64,000 nt of DNA from Actinomadura terrae (GTDB lineage Bacteria; Actinomycetota; Actinomycetes; Streptosporangiales; Streptosporangiaceae), in assembly GCF_022751215.1 (NCBI RefSeq), contig NZ_JAICDG010000001.1, positions 1,302,001 to 1,366,000 of the forward strand, given 5' to 3'. Within the stretch, counting starts at the first letter, position 1; every line of letters starts with the position of its first letter. The position numbers were made by a program, and so were the translations under genes. The notes beneath the pieces were generated by a model. That model was not told where the DNA came from. It did no database searches and was given only the letters and a program-made list of their open reading frames with translations. Positions 28,376 through 35,905 of this stretch are shown piece after piece.

Positions 28376-28429
28376 GTGTCGTCCCTGCTCGTTACCGGGG
28401 TGGGGAACAGAATGTGGCGGGGACGACAC
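28376..28429. repeat. 10-bp inverted repeat after ppdK
   Basis: GTGTCGTCCC (28376-28385) and GGGACGACAC (28420-28429) flank 34 bp. It could be a terminator of ppdK or an operator for the next gene. Confidence 0.45.
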
Positions 28430-28486
28430 GCCGGACTTGTGAACTTCGCACGCGCGGCGGACCATCTCACTAACGTGGCCGATGCG

Positions 28487-29302
28487 ATGACGGTGGAAAT
28501 GGGGTTGCCGGGCCTGGGGCCGGACGGTGACGACGAACGCCCGCGCGGCGAGACCGACGAGAACTCCGGGGGCGACGACTCCGGGGACGGCGGCGCGCCC
28601 GCCGGGCGGCGGAGACGTCCGCTCTGGGTCACGGTCCCGCTGGCGGTCATCGCCGGAATCGTCGCGATCGCCGTGCTCACGCCGCTGACCGTCGCCGCGC
28701 GGGTCTGGTACCAGGCCCGCCAGGACGAGCGGCCCCGCTCCGACGCGATCATCGTGCTCGGCGCCGCGCAGTACAACGGAGTCCCGTCCCCGACGTTGCA
28801 GTGGCGGCTCCAGCACGCCCTCGACCTCTACCGCGCCGGGGTCGCGCCCGCGATCGTCACCGTGGGCGGCAAGGCGCCCGGCGACAACTTCACCGAGGCC
28901 GAGTCCGGCCGCAGATGGCTGATCCGCAGGGGCGGCGTCCCGGCGTCCAAGGTCGTCGCGGTGCCGGTCGGCCGCGACACGCTGGAGAGCTTCAAGGCCG
29001 TCGGCAAGGAGTTCGAGCGGCTGCACTGGTCGTCCGGCGTGATCGTCACCGACCCCTGGCACGGCCTGCGCTCCAAGCGGATGGCCGAGGACAACGGCAT
29101 CGACGCGGCCGCGTCGCCGACCCGCAGCGGGCCGAGCGTCCAGACCCGCGACACCCAGCTCCAGTACATCGTGCGGGAGACGGGCGGCTACCTGTCCTAC
29201 GTCCTGCTGGGCAAGAGCGTGAAGACGCCCAGCGAGACCATCAAGATCATCCATGGCGATCCGACGGCGCCCGCCTCGCCCTCCGGGACGCCGAATCCTT
29301 GA
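28487..29302 (+). CDS. YdcF/SanA-like DUF218 membrane protein
   Basis: The 271-residue protein has an acidic Gly/Asp-rich N-terminus of about 45 residues and one TM helix (WVTVPLAVIAGIVAIAVLTPLTV). The DUF218 domain follows, with SDAIIVLGAAQYNGVPS, a helix-rich core and IVTDPWHGLRSKRM. Family members are linked to envelope integrity and vancomycin tolerance in E. coli (SanA), but their chemistry is unknown. ATG 28487 is chosen because upstream residues overlap the inverted repeat and a TAACGT (28471-28476) lies nearby; ATG 28499 is the alternative. Confidence 0.82.
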   Translation: MTVEMGLPGLGPDGDDERPRGETDENSGGDDSGDGGAPAGRRRRPLWVTVPLAVIAGIVAIAVLTPLTVAARVWYQARQDERPRSDAIIVLGAAQYNGVPSPTLQWRLQHALDLYRAGVAPAIVTVGGKAPGDNFTEAESGRRWLIRRGGVPASKVVAVPVGRDTLESFKAVGKEFERLHWSSGVIVTDPWHGLRSKRMAEDNGIDAAASPTRSGPSVQTRDTQLQYIVRETGGYLSYVLLGKSVKTPSETIKIIHGDPTAPASPSGTPNP

Positions 29303-29391
29303 CCCCGGCCTCTTTCTCGGTGGTCATCTCACTGTTACGGGCCGGTTCTATCCTGAAGGCACATGACTGAGCGAGCGGGTACTGGACGAGC

Positions 29392-30672
29392 ATGACCGAC
29401 CAAGCTGAGCGCGGCCGCGGCTACTCGGTGCACGACCGGCTGCGGTGGGCGTCCGAGCCCGCCAAGCGCCGCGACCGGACCGCGTTCGAACGCGACCGCG
29501 CCCGCGTCCTGCACAGCGCCGCCCTGCGCAGGCTCGCGGCCAAGACGCAGGTCGCCTCGCCCGGCGCCGACGCCGGAGCCGACAACGTGCAGTCCCTGCG
29601 CACCCGGCTCACCCACTCGCTGGAGTGCGCGCAGGTGGGACGGGAGCTCGGCAAGTCCCTCGGCTGCGACCCCGACCTCGTCGAGGCGGCGTGCCTGTCC
29701 CACGACATCGGGCACCCGCCGTTCGGGCACAACGGCGAGTTCGCGCTCGACATCGTCGCCCGCGACTGCGGCGGGTTCGAGGGCAACGCGCAGAGCCTGC
29801 GCGTCCTGACCCGGCTGGAGCCCAAGTCGTTCGCGCCGGACGGCCCGCCCCTGCACGGCCGCAGCGTCGGCCTCAACCTCACCCGCGCCGCCCTGGACGC
29901 GGCGATGAAGTACCCCTGGGCGCAGGACGAGGCCGTCAACGGCAAGTTCGGCGTGTACGACGACGACCGGGACGTCGCCGCCTGGGTCCGGGAGGACGCG
30001 CCCGAGGGGCGCCCGTGCTTCGAGGCGCAGGTCATGGACTGGAGCGACGACGTCGCCTACTCCGTCCACGACCTGGAGGACGCGCTGGTCGCCGGGCACA
30101 TCGACTTCGCCCGGCTGGCCGACCCCGCCGAGCGCCGCCTGGTCGCCGCCACCGCCACCAAGCTCTACTGCGCCGACGCCGACCTCGCCGAGTTGGAGGA
30201 GCGGTTCGCGACGCTGCTCGCCGAGCCGTACTGGCCCGACCGCTATGACGGCACGCCGCGCAGCCTCGCCGCCCTCAAGAACCTCGCCAGCACGCTCATC
30301 GGGCGGTTCTGCCTCGCCGCCGAGACCGCGACCCGGGAGGCCTACGGCACCCGCCCGCTCACCCGGTACGCGGCGCAGCTGATCGTCCCGCGCGCGCAGC
30401 GGCTGGAGAACGCCCTGCTCAAGGGGATCACGGCGCACTATGTGTGGATCAGCCACGAGGAGGTCAGGGCCCGGCAGCGGACGCTGGTCACCGAGCTCGC
30501 CGAGATGATGATCGCCGGGGCGCCGGAGACCCTCGACCCCGGGTTCCGCGAGGCCTACACCGCCGCGGCCGACGACGCCGCGCGGCTGCGCGCCGTCATC
30601 GACCAGATCGCCTCGTTGACCGACCTGTCGGCGGTCGCACGGCACGCCATGCTCGGCGGCGGCGCCCGCTGA
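29392..30672 (+). CDS. dgt: Deoxyguanosinetriphosphate triphosphohydrolase-like protein
   Basis: Dgt-type HD-domain enzymes cleave dNTPs to deoxynucleosides and triphosphate, trimming nucleotide pools. The 426-residue product has the HD ligands in [15 protein letters not shown] and [17 protein letters not shown] (residues about 76-120), with the downstream Asp in [22 protein letters not shown] 29392 has no strong ribosome-binding site. In mycobacteria dgt immediately precedes dnaG; here the two are 15 kb apart, with accessory genes between. Confidence 0.92.
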   Translation: MTDQAERGRGYSVHDRLRWASEPAKRRDRTAFERDRARVLHSAALRRLAAKTQVASPGADAGADNVQSLRTRLTHSLECAQVGRELGKSLGCDPDLVEAACLSHDIGHPPFGHNGEFALDIVARDCGGFEGNAQSLRVLTRLEPKSFAPDGPPLHGRSVGLNLTRAALDAAMKYPWAQDEAVNGKFGVYDDDRDVAAWVREDAPEGRPCFEAQVMDWSDDVAYSVHDLEDALVAGHIDFARLADPAERRLVAATATKLYCADADLAELEERFATLLAEPYWPDRYDGTPRSLAALKNLASTLIGRFCLAAETATREAYGTRPLTRYAAQLIVPRAQRLENALLKGITAHYVWISHEEVRARQRTLVTELAEMMIAGAPETLDPGFREAYTAAADDAARLRAVIDQIASLTDLSAVARHAMLGGGAR

Positions 30673-30815
30673 GCTAGCGTGGAAGGCGTCGGGGCGGACG
30701 CTCCGGCGCGGCGTTTCAGCCGCGGACGATGACTCTTGTCTCAGCACAGAGGCCGCTGTAGGGATGACGCAGTAGGGCAGTACGGATGAGAAGGGGTCAC
30801 CTAAAGGAGGTCGCC

Positions 30816-32045
30816 ATGCCCGAGGGGACGTTCGTCATCGCAGGCGCCAGCCTGGCAGGGGCCAAGGCGGCGGAGACGCTCCGCGAGGAGGGCTTCGCCG
30901 GACGGGTGCTGCTGCTCGGCGAGGAGATCGAGCGGCCCTACGAGCGGCCCCCGCTGTCCAAGGGCTTCCTCCTCGACCAGGAACCGCGCGACAAGGCGCA
31001 CGTCCACGAGGCCGACTGGTACGACAAGCACGACGTGGAGCTGCGGCTCGGCGTCACGGTCGCCTCGATCGACCCGGCCGCGCACGAGGTGCGGCTGTCG
31101 ACCAAGGAGCCGGTTCCCTACGACAAGCTGCTGCTGGCGACCGGCGCGACCCCCCGCCGTCTGGAGGTCCCGGGGGCCAGGCTCCAGGGCATCCACTACC
31201 TGCGGACCATGGCCGACTCGGCCGCCCTCAAGCAGGCGCTCGCGCACGGCGGCCGCCGCGTCGTCGTCGCCGGGGCCGGCTGGATCGGGCTGGAGACCGC
31301 CGCCGCGGCGCGCACCTACGGCAACGACGTGACGGTGATCGAGCCCGAGCCCGCGCCGCTGCACGCCTCCGTCGGCCCCGAGATCGGCGGGATCTTCGCC
31401 GCGCTGCACCGCGAGCACGGCGTCGACCTGCGGCTCGACCAGGGCGTCGCCGGGTTCTGGGGCGCCGGGCAGGTGTCGGCGGTCGTCACCTCCGGCGGCG
31501 CCGAGGTACCGGCGGACGTGGTGATCGTCGGCATCGGCGTCCGGCCCAACACCCGGCTCGCCGAGGAGGCGGGCCTGGAGGTGTCGGACGGCGTGCTCGT
31601 CGACGCCTCGCTCCGCACGTCCGATCCTGACATCTATGCCGCCGGGGACGTCGCCAACGCCTACAACCCGCTGCTCGGCCGCCGGATCCGGGTGGAGCAC
31701 TGGGCGAACGCGCTGAACGGGGGCGCCGCCGCGGCGCGCGCCATGCTCGGGCGGGACGTCAGCTACGACCGGGTGCCCTATTTCTTCTCCGACCAGTACG
31801 ACCTCGGCATGGAGATGTCGGGGGTCGCCTCGCCCGGCGAGTACGACGAGATCGTCTACCGGGGGGACGTGGAGGGGCGTGAGTTCATCGCGTTCTGGCT
31901 GTCGGGCGGACGCGTGGTGGGGGGTATGAACGTCAACGTGTGGGACGTCACGGGGGACATCCAGGACTTGATCCGGTCCGGCCAGCCCGTCGACAAGGCC
32001 CGCTTGATCGACCCCGGAACGCCTCTCGCCGACCTGGCCTCGTAG
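30816..32045 (+). CDS. FAD-dependent ferredoxin/rubredoxin-type reductase
   Basis: The 409-residue oxidoreductase of the pyridine nucleotide-disulphide family transfers electrons from NAD(P)H to a ferredoxin-like partner. The FAD Rossmann motif GASLAGAKAAETLREEG (residues 9-25), the NAD(P)H motif AGAGWIGLETAAAA (about 151-164) and the second FAD motif TSDPDIYAAGDVA (about 269-281) are visible. The C-terminal reductase domain starts near PYFFSDQYD. The start is unambiguous, with AAAGGAGGT at 30803-30811. No ferredoxin or P450 gene is adjacent, so the partner is unknown. Confidence 0.9.
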   Translation: MPEGTFVIAGASLAGAKAAETLREEGFAGRVLLLGEEIERPYERPPLSKGFLLDQEPRDKAHVHEADWYDKHDVELRLGVTVASIDPAAHEVRLSTKEPVPYDKLLLATGATPRRLEVPGARLQGIHYLRTMADSAALKQALAHGGRRVVVAGAGWIGLETAAAARTYGNDVTVIEPEPAPLHASVGPEIGGIFAALHREHGVDLRLDQGVAGFWGAGQVSAVVTSGGAEVPADVVIVGIGVRPNTRLAEEAGLEVSDGVLVDASLRTSDPDIYAAGDVANAYNPLLGRRIRVEHWANALNGGAAAARAMLGRDVSYDRVPYFFSDQYDLGMEMSGVASPGEYDEIVYRGDVEGREFIAFWLSGGRVVGGMNVNVWDVTGDIQDLIRSGQPVDKARLIDPGTPLADLAS

Positions 32046-32332
32046 TTCTCCGCACCTTTGGCGGGGTCGGCTTGAGGTCGGCCTTGTGGTGTGGGTGGGA
32101 TTTCTGCGGGGCTTGGCCTTCTTGTGAGATTCGGCCTGCTCGTGGTCGGCCTTCGGGGCGGCTTGGGCTTGTGGTTCGGCTCGGCCTTCAGGGGGTTGGG
32201 CTTGCGTGTGTTGGGCTTTCCGTGAGGCTCGGGCTTGTGGGGCTTGGCCTTTGGAGGGCCTGCGTTCGAGGCGATGATCTTTTTCTGGTTGACCGGTTCC
32301 GTGGGGGTTTGGGGGGACGTAGGGTCGTCCGG
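32046..32332. repeat. G/T-skewed low-complexity intergenic stretch
   Basis: About 290 bp without a supported gene. The plus strand is rich in G and T and built of loose GGCTTGGGCTTGTGG-like words (for example near 32080, 32145 and 32195). The complement could be read as a Lys/Pro-rich peptide, but no start signal supports it. Confidence 0.55.
32320..32325 (+). promoter_or_regulatory. -10 box of the MFS gene
   Basis: TAGGGT ends 7 nt before GTG 32333, implying a leaderless mRNA. A TTGACC at 32289-32294 is too far away to be its -35. Confidence 0.5.
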
Positions 32333-33511
32333 GTGGTGACGGAGAAGATCGCGCTGCCCGTCCGGGCGAGGGTCGCGGTGACGGTGGCGTTCACCGTCCA
32401 CGGGATGATCGGAGTCACCTGGGTACCCCGGATTCCCCAGATCAAGGAGGAGCTCGGGCTGGGCGACGGCGCGATGGGCGTCGCGCTGCTCGGTGCTCCC
32501 GTCGGGGTCGCGATCGGCGTCCGGTTCACCGGGGCGATCGTCGCCCGCCTGGGCAGCCGCGCGACGACGCTGCTGGGCGGGTTCACGGGCGCCCTGTCCC
32601 TCATTCCGCTCGGGCTCGCCTGGAACCTCGGCGCGCTGATCTGCTCCCTGGTGCTGTTCGGGGCCGCGCTCGGGGTGATGGACGTGGCCATGAACGCCCA
32701 GGGCGTCGCCGTCGAACGCGACTACGGGCGGCCTCTGATGTCCAGCATGCACGGCTGGTACAGCATCGGGTCCCTCCTGACCGCTCTGGTGGGCTCCGGC
32801 GCGGCGCATGCCCACGTCCCGGTGGCGGCGCATCTCGCCACGGCGACGGTCGTCCTGAGCTTGGTGCTGGTGGTCGGCTGCCGAGATCTGTTGGATCGTT
32901 CCGCTGATGTTGTGCCCGAGGCACCGCCGACCGCTTCGGGTGGTGATTCCTCTGGTTCGGGTGGGCGGTGGCTGCTCGTCACGCTCGGGATCATCGGGCT
33001 CTGCTCCTTCGTCGGCGAGGGAGCCATGGCCGACTGGAGTGCGATCTACCTGCGGGAGAGCCTCGGCACCGGGCCTGGCGCCGCCGGGCTCGGCTTCGCC
33101 GGCTGCGCTGTCGCGATGACCGTCGGACGGCTCACCGGGGACAGGGTCGTCGCGCGGTTCGGTCCCGTCCGGGTGATGCGCGCCGGGTCCTTGATCGCCG
33201 CCGGCGGCCTCGCGTTCGGGCTCGTCGCCCGCGACCCGGTCGCCGCCGTGGCCGGGTTCACGCTGTTCGGGCTCGGTGTCGCCGTCGTCGCGCCCGTCAC
33301 CTTCAGCGCCGCCGGAAACATTCCCGGAGTCCCCGCGGCGACCGGCATCTCCCGCGTCACCGCCGTCGGCTACGGCGGGCTGCTCGGCGGCCCGCCCGTC
33401 ATCGGCTTCGTCGCGCAGGGCGTCGGGCTCGGCTGGGCGCTGGCCGTGCCGGTCGCGCTCGTCGGCCTGATATTCCTGCTGGCCCCGGCCGCCGCCACCG
33501 CCGGGCGCTGA
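32333..33511 (+). CDS. Major facilitator superfamily transporter
   Basis: The 392-residue protein has about 12 hydrophobic segments in two halves separated by a Ser/Gly-rich loop (about residues 196-208). The early motif HGMIGVTWVPRIPQIKEELGL and the GRLTGDRVVARFG loop are typical of the MFS. It resembles fucose-permease/YfkF-type carriers, but the substrate cannot be predicted. GTG 32333 is used because a -10 lies 7 nt upstream; GTG 32336 is equivalent. The 290 bp before it are low complexity. Confidence 0.85.
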   Translation: MVTEKIALPVRARVAVTVAFTVHGMIGVTWVPRIPQIKEELGLGDGAMGVALLGAPVGVAIGVRFTGAIVARLGSRATTLLGGFTGALSLIPLGLAWNLGALICSLVLFGAALGVMDVAMNAQGVAVERDYGRPLMSSMHGWYSIGSLLTALVGSGAAHAHVPVAAHLATATVVLSLVLVVGCRDLLDRSADVVPEAPPTASGGDSSGSGGRWLLVTLGIIGLCSFVGEGAMADWSAIYLRESLGTGPGAAGLGFAGCAVAMTVGRLTGDRVVARFGPVRVMRAGSLIAAGGLAFGLVARDPVAAVAGFTLFGLGVAVVAPVTFSAAGNIPGVPAATGISRVTAVGYGGLLGGPPVIGFVAQGVGLGWALAVPVALVGLIFLLAPAAATAGR

Positions 33512-33567
33512 CCTTTTGCCCGGGTTGTGACATTGGCGTATGTCCAGCTCGGGTAAGGTCTGGGCGA

Positions 33568-34029
33568 GTGAGCACCATGCAGCGGTCAAGACCGGTCAAA
33601 ACGGTCGCGTCCGCCCAGGCCTACCGCACGTTCTTTCGCGAGCTGCTGAGCTTCGGCTTCGTGGGAGGCGTCGGTACCCTCATCACGATCTTCGGCGCGA
33701 ACCTGATGCGCGCCTGGCTCGGCGGCAGCCCCGTCACGAGCGTGGTCGTGCCTACCGTGGTGTCCACGATCACCTCGTACCTCGCCAACCGCTTCTGGAC
33801 GTTCCGCCACCGCGACAGCGACGGCTCCGGCCGCGAGGTCGTCGTCTTCTTCGCGCTCAACGGCGTCGGGCTGCTGATCCAGATCCTCTGCACCGGCTTC
33901 ACCTACTACACCCTCGGCCTCCACGGCGGTCTGTCCTACAACCTCGGCCTCCTGGCGGGCGTCGGGCTCGGCGCCGCCTTCCGCTACTGGTCGTACCGGA
34001 AATGGGTCTTTACGCCCGCGGCCGCCTGA
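33568..34029 (+). CDS. GtrA family membrane protein
   Basis: The 153-residue product has four TM helices of the GtrA/DPMS-like type, with YRTFFRELLSFGFVGGVGTLI at the N-terminus and RYWSYRKWVF at the C-terminus. GtrA-like proteins are thought to flip or handle polyprenyl-linked sugars in cell-surface polysaccharide synthesis. GTG 33568 is chosen because TAAGGT (33554-33559) lies 8 nt upstream; ATG 33577 is possible. No glycosyltransferase is adjacent. Confidence 0.85.
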   Translation: MSTMQRSRPVKTVASAQAYRTFFRELLSFGFVGGVGTLITIFGANLMRAWLGGSPVTSVVVPTVVSTITSYLANRFWTFRHRDSDGSGREVVVFFALNGVGLLIQILCTGFTYYTLGLHGGLSYNLGLLAGVGLGAAFRYWSYRKWVFTPAAA

Positions 34030-34065
34030 GCCGGTCGGGAATGCTTCGCCGGTCGGGAATGCTTC
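34030..34065. repeat. Two perfect 18-bp tandem repeats before the ECF41 gene
   Basis: GCCGGTCGGGAATGCTTC occurs at 34030-34047 and 34048-34065. The pair lies 25 bp before the sigma-factor ATG, where an operator or promoter would be expected. Confidence 0.85.
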
Positions 34066-34090
34066 GCGCCGTGGCCCGGTCGTACACATC

Positions 34091-35029
34091 ATGAGCACGA
34101 ACCTCCAGGACCGTCCGAGCCGGCTCGACGACGAGTGGGCCCAGCACCGTCCCGCCGTGTTCGGTGTCGCCTACCGCATCACCGGCAGCGTCGCCGACGC
34201 CGAGGACATCGTCCAGGACGTCTGGCTGCGCGCCGCCGCCCAGGAGTCGCTGGACGGCATCCGGGACCTGCGCGCCTGGCTCGTCACCGTCTCCGCGCGG
34301 CGTGCCTACGACGTGCTCGGCACCGCCCGCGCGCGCCGCGTCGACTACGTCGGGCCGTGGCTGCCCGAACCGCTGCTGACCGGCCCCGATGTCGCCGACA
34401 AGGTTCTCGTGGACGACACCGTCGGTACCGCGATGATGCTGGTCCTGGAGGAGCTGTCGCCGCCCGAGCGGGTCGCCTTCGTGCTGCGCCGGGCGTTCGA
34501 CGTGCCCTACGAGCAGATCGCCGAGGTGCTGGGGAAGTCGCCCGCCGCGTGCCGCCAGCTCGCGTCCCGCGCCGGACGCAAGGTCACGGCGGCGCGGCCC
34601 GCCCGGGTGCCGTCCCGGGCCGAGCGCGAGCGGGTGCTCACCGCGTTCCGCGCCGCGTATGAGAAGGGCGACGCGACGGCGCTGATGGAGCTCCTCGACC
34701 CGGACGCGACCTACACGACGGACGGCGGCGGCAAGGTCTTCGCCGCCCGCAAGATCATCAGGGGTGCGGCGCGGGTCGCCCACATTCTGCTGCGGGTGGG
34801 GGCGCAGAAGTCGGTGCGCTTCACTCCGGCGGAGGTCAACGGCGAACCGGCGTTGCTTGTGCTCGGTCCTCGTGGACTTGGCGGTTCTGGTGGGTCTGGT
34901 GGGTCTGGTGGGTCTGGTGGTGTTCGGGTGCGTGCCATTGACACCGTGGAGATCGAGAATGGGCGCATCACGGCCTACCGCCGTGTGATCAACCCCGACA
35001 AGCTCCCTTCGCTCCACGTTCGTTCGTAG
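34091..35029 (+). CDS. ECF41-group RNA polymerase sigma factor
   Basis: This 312-residue ECF sigma factor carries a fused SnoaL-like C-terminal domain that replaces an anti-sigma factor. Sigma-2 (VFGVAYRITGSVADAEDIVQ) and sigma-4 (PPERVAFVLRRAFDVPYEQIAE) regions are clear. All three ECF41 hallmarks are seen: WLPEP (linker), DGGGK and NPDKL in the C-terminal domain. A run of Gly-Gly-Ser repeats (about residues 263-277) encoded by 9-bp tandem repeats interrupts the SnoaL domain. It is followed by the group's usual target gene with the matching promoter. ATG 34091 has no ribosome-binding site. Confidence 0.92.
   Translation: MSTNLQDRPSRLDDEWAQHRPAVFGVAYRITGSVADAEDIVQDVWLRAAAQESLDGIRDLRAWLVTVSARRAYDVLGTARARRVDYVGPWLPEPLLTGPDVADKVLVDDTVGTAMMLVLEELSPPERVAFVLRRAFDVPYEQIAEVLGKSPAACRQLASRAGRKVTAARPARVPSRAERERVLTAFRAAYEKGDATALMELLDPDATYTTDGGGKVFAARKIIRGAARVAHILLRVGAQKSVRFTPAEVNGEPALLVLGPRGLGGSGGSGGSGGSGGVRVRAIDTVEIENGRITAYRRVINPDKLPSLHVRS
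34881..34920. repeat. 9-bp tandem repeats encoding Gly-Gly-Ser
   Basis: GGTGGGTCT-type units are repeated three to four times within the ECF41 gene, T-rich compared with the surroundings. They encode a flexible GGS linker. Confidence 0.75.
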
Positions 35030-35053
35030 TCGTTCCTCTGGGCTCGTTTCCGC

Positions 35054-35080
35054 TGTCACACGTGCTTGGTCTGCGGCGTC
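35054..35080 (+). promoter_or_regulatory. ECF41-type promoter
   Basis: TGTCACA (35054-35060) and CGTC (35077-35080) are separated by 16 bp, the signature of ECF41-dependent promoters. It stands 36 bp before the carboxymuconolactone decarboxylase gene. Confidence 0.82.
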
Positions 35081-35115
35081 TCCCTGGTGACAAGGACATC
35101 GACTAGGGAGCGATC

Positions 35116-35556
35116 ATGCCACGCATGCTCATGCAGGAGGCCACGCCCGAGGTCTACAGCGGGTTCATGAACATCGGCCGCCTGATCCGGCAGGGGCCGC
35201 TGGACGGCAAGGTGCAGGAGCTCATCAAGATCCGCGCGTCCCAGTTGAACGGCTGCGCCTACTGCGTCGACGCCCACATCCGGGACGCCCGCGCGAAGGG
35301 TGAGCCGGAGGAGCGCATGCACCACCTCACCATCTGGCGTAAGTCGTACCTGTACACCGAGGCGGAGCGCGCCGCTCTCGCCTACACCGAGGCCGTCACC
35401 CTGCGGGAGCCGGTCAGCGACGAACTCTGGGAGGAGCTGTGCAAGCACTACCCGGACGCGCGTGAGCGGGGTGATCTCGTCGGGCTGGTGTCGCTGATCA
35501 ACGCCCTCAACCTGTTCGGCGTTCCGCTGCGGCTCGAACCTACTCCTCGGGATTGA
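35116..35556 (+). CDS. Carboxymuconolactone decarboxylase / AhpD family protein
   Basis: The 146-residue protein is helical, with the redox motif CAYCVDAH (residues 54-61) of AhpD-like alkylhydroperoxidases and the conserved SQLNGC before it. COG2128 proteins of this type are the standard partner and regulon member of ECF41 sigma factors. The promoter upstream carries the ECF41 signature, so expression should depend on the sigma factor at 34091. AGGGAG precedes the ATG. The physiological substrate is unknown. Confidence 0.92.
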   Translation: MPRMLMQEATPEVYSGFMNIGRLIRQGPLDGKVQELIKIRASQLNGCAYCVDAHIRDARAKGEPEERMHHLTIWRKSYLYTEAERAALAYTEAVTLREPVSDELWEELCKHYPDARERGDLVGLVSLINALNLFGVPLRLEPTPRD

Positions 35557-35905
35557 TGCTTTTCTCCAGTCTTCAATCTTCAAACTCCATTCGTGATTCG
35601 TAGCCGTGCGGTGGTGGCGGCGCTGCGTACGGGGCCGCCCCTCCAAAGTCAAGGGCGCTTCGCGTCGCTTCGCGATGGGACTTCGTCCCACCCTTGACTT
35701 TGGAGCCTCTGCGGCCCCTGGGTGCAGCTTTCGTCGGGCAGGCTCCGCCTGCCCCCTGCCCGACGCGCCGCCACCACCGCCCAATTCCGGCAATTCGTGC
35801 GCATTTGCTTTTCATGAAGTGGATCTTGAATTGGTCTCCTAAATTATCTGTAAATGAGGCCTGATATCGGTGGTCTCGGGGTCGACTATTCGATATTATT
35901 TGTGT
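35557..35905. promoter_or_regulatory. 349-bp intergenic region with AT-rich promoter of the HNH gene
   Basis: No gene is seen. The left half holds the 173-bp palindromic element. The right part (35781-35905) is unusually AT-rich for this window and ends with TATTAT (35894-35899) 6 nt before ATG 35906. Confidence 0.65.
35608..35780. repeat. 173-bp multi-armed palindromic element
   Basis: The outer arms are a perfect 16-bp inverted repeat (35608-35623 with 35765-35780). Inside, arm A pairs GGGGCCGC (35631-35638) with GCGGCCCC (35711-35718) and a 15-bp perfect repeat CTCCAAAGTCAAGGG (35641-35655) with 35691-35705. Its tip has hairpins TCGCG/CGCGA (35660-35675) and TGGGACTTCGTCCCA (35676-35690). 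Arm B pairs GTCGGGCAG (35733-35741) with CTGCCCGAC (35756-35764) or, alternatively, GGCAGGC with GCCTGCC (35737-35753). The element can fold as a cruciform DNA or a structured RNA. It sits 126 bp before the DUF222/HNH gene. Confidence 0.9.

Noticed and set aside
31856..33589. Lys/Pro-rich antisense ORF covering the 32.0-32.3 kb spacer
   Set aside because: It runs through the MFS gene in antisense and has no start signal; only the spacer part is unexplained, and it was reported as low complexity.
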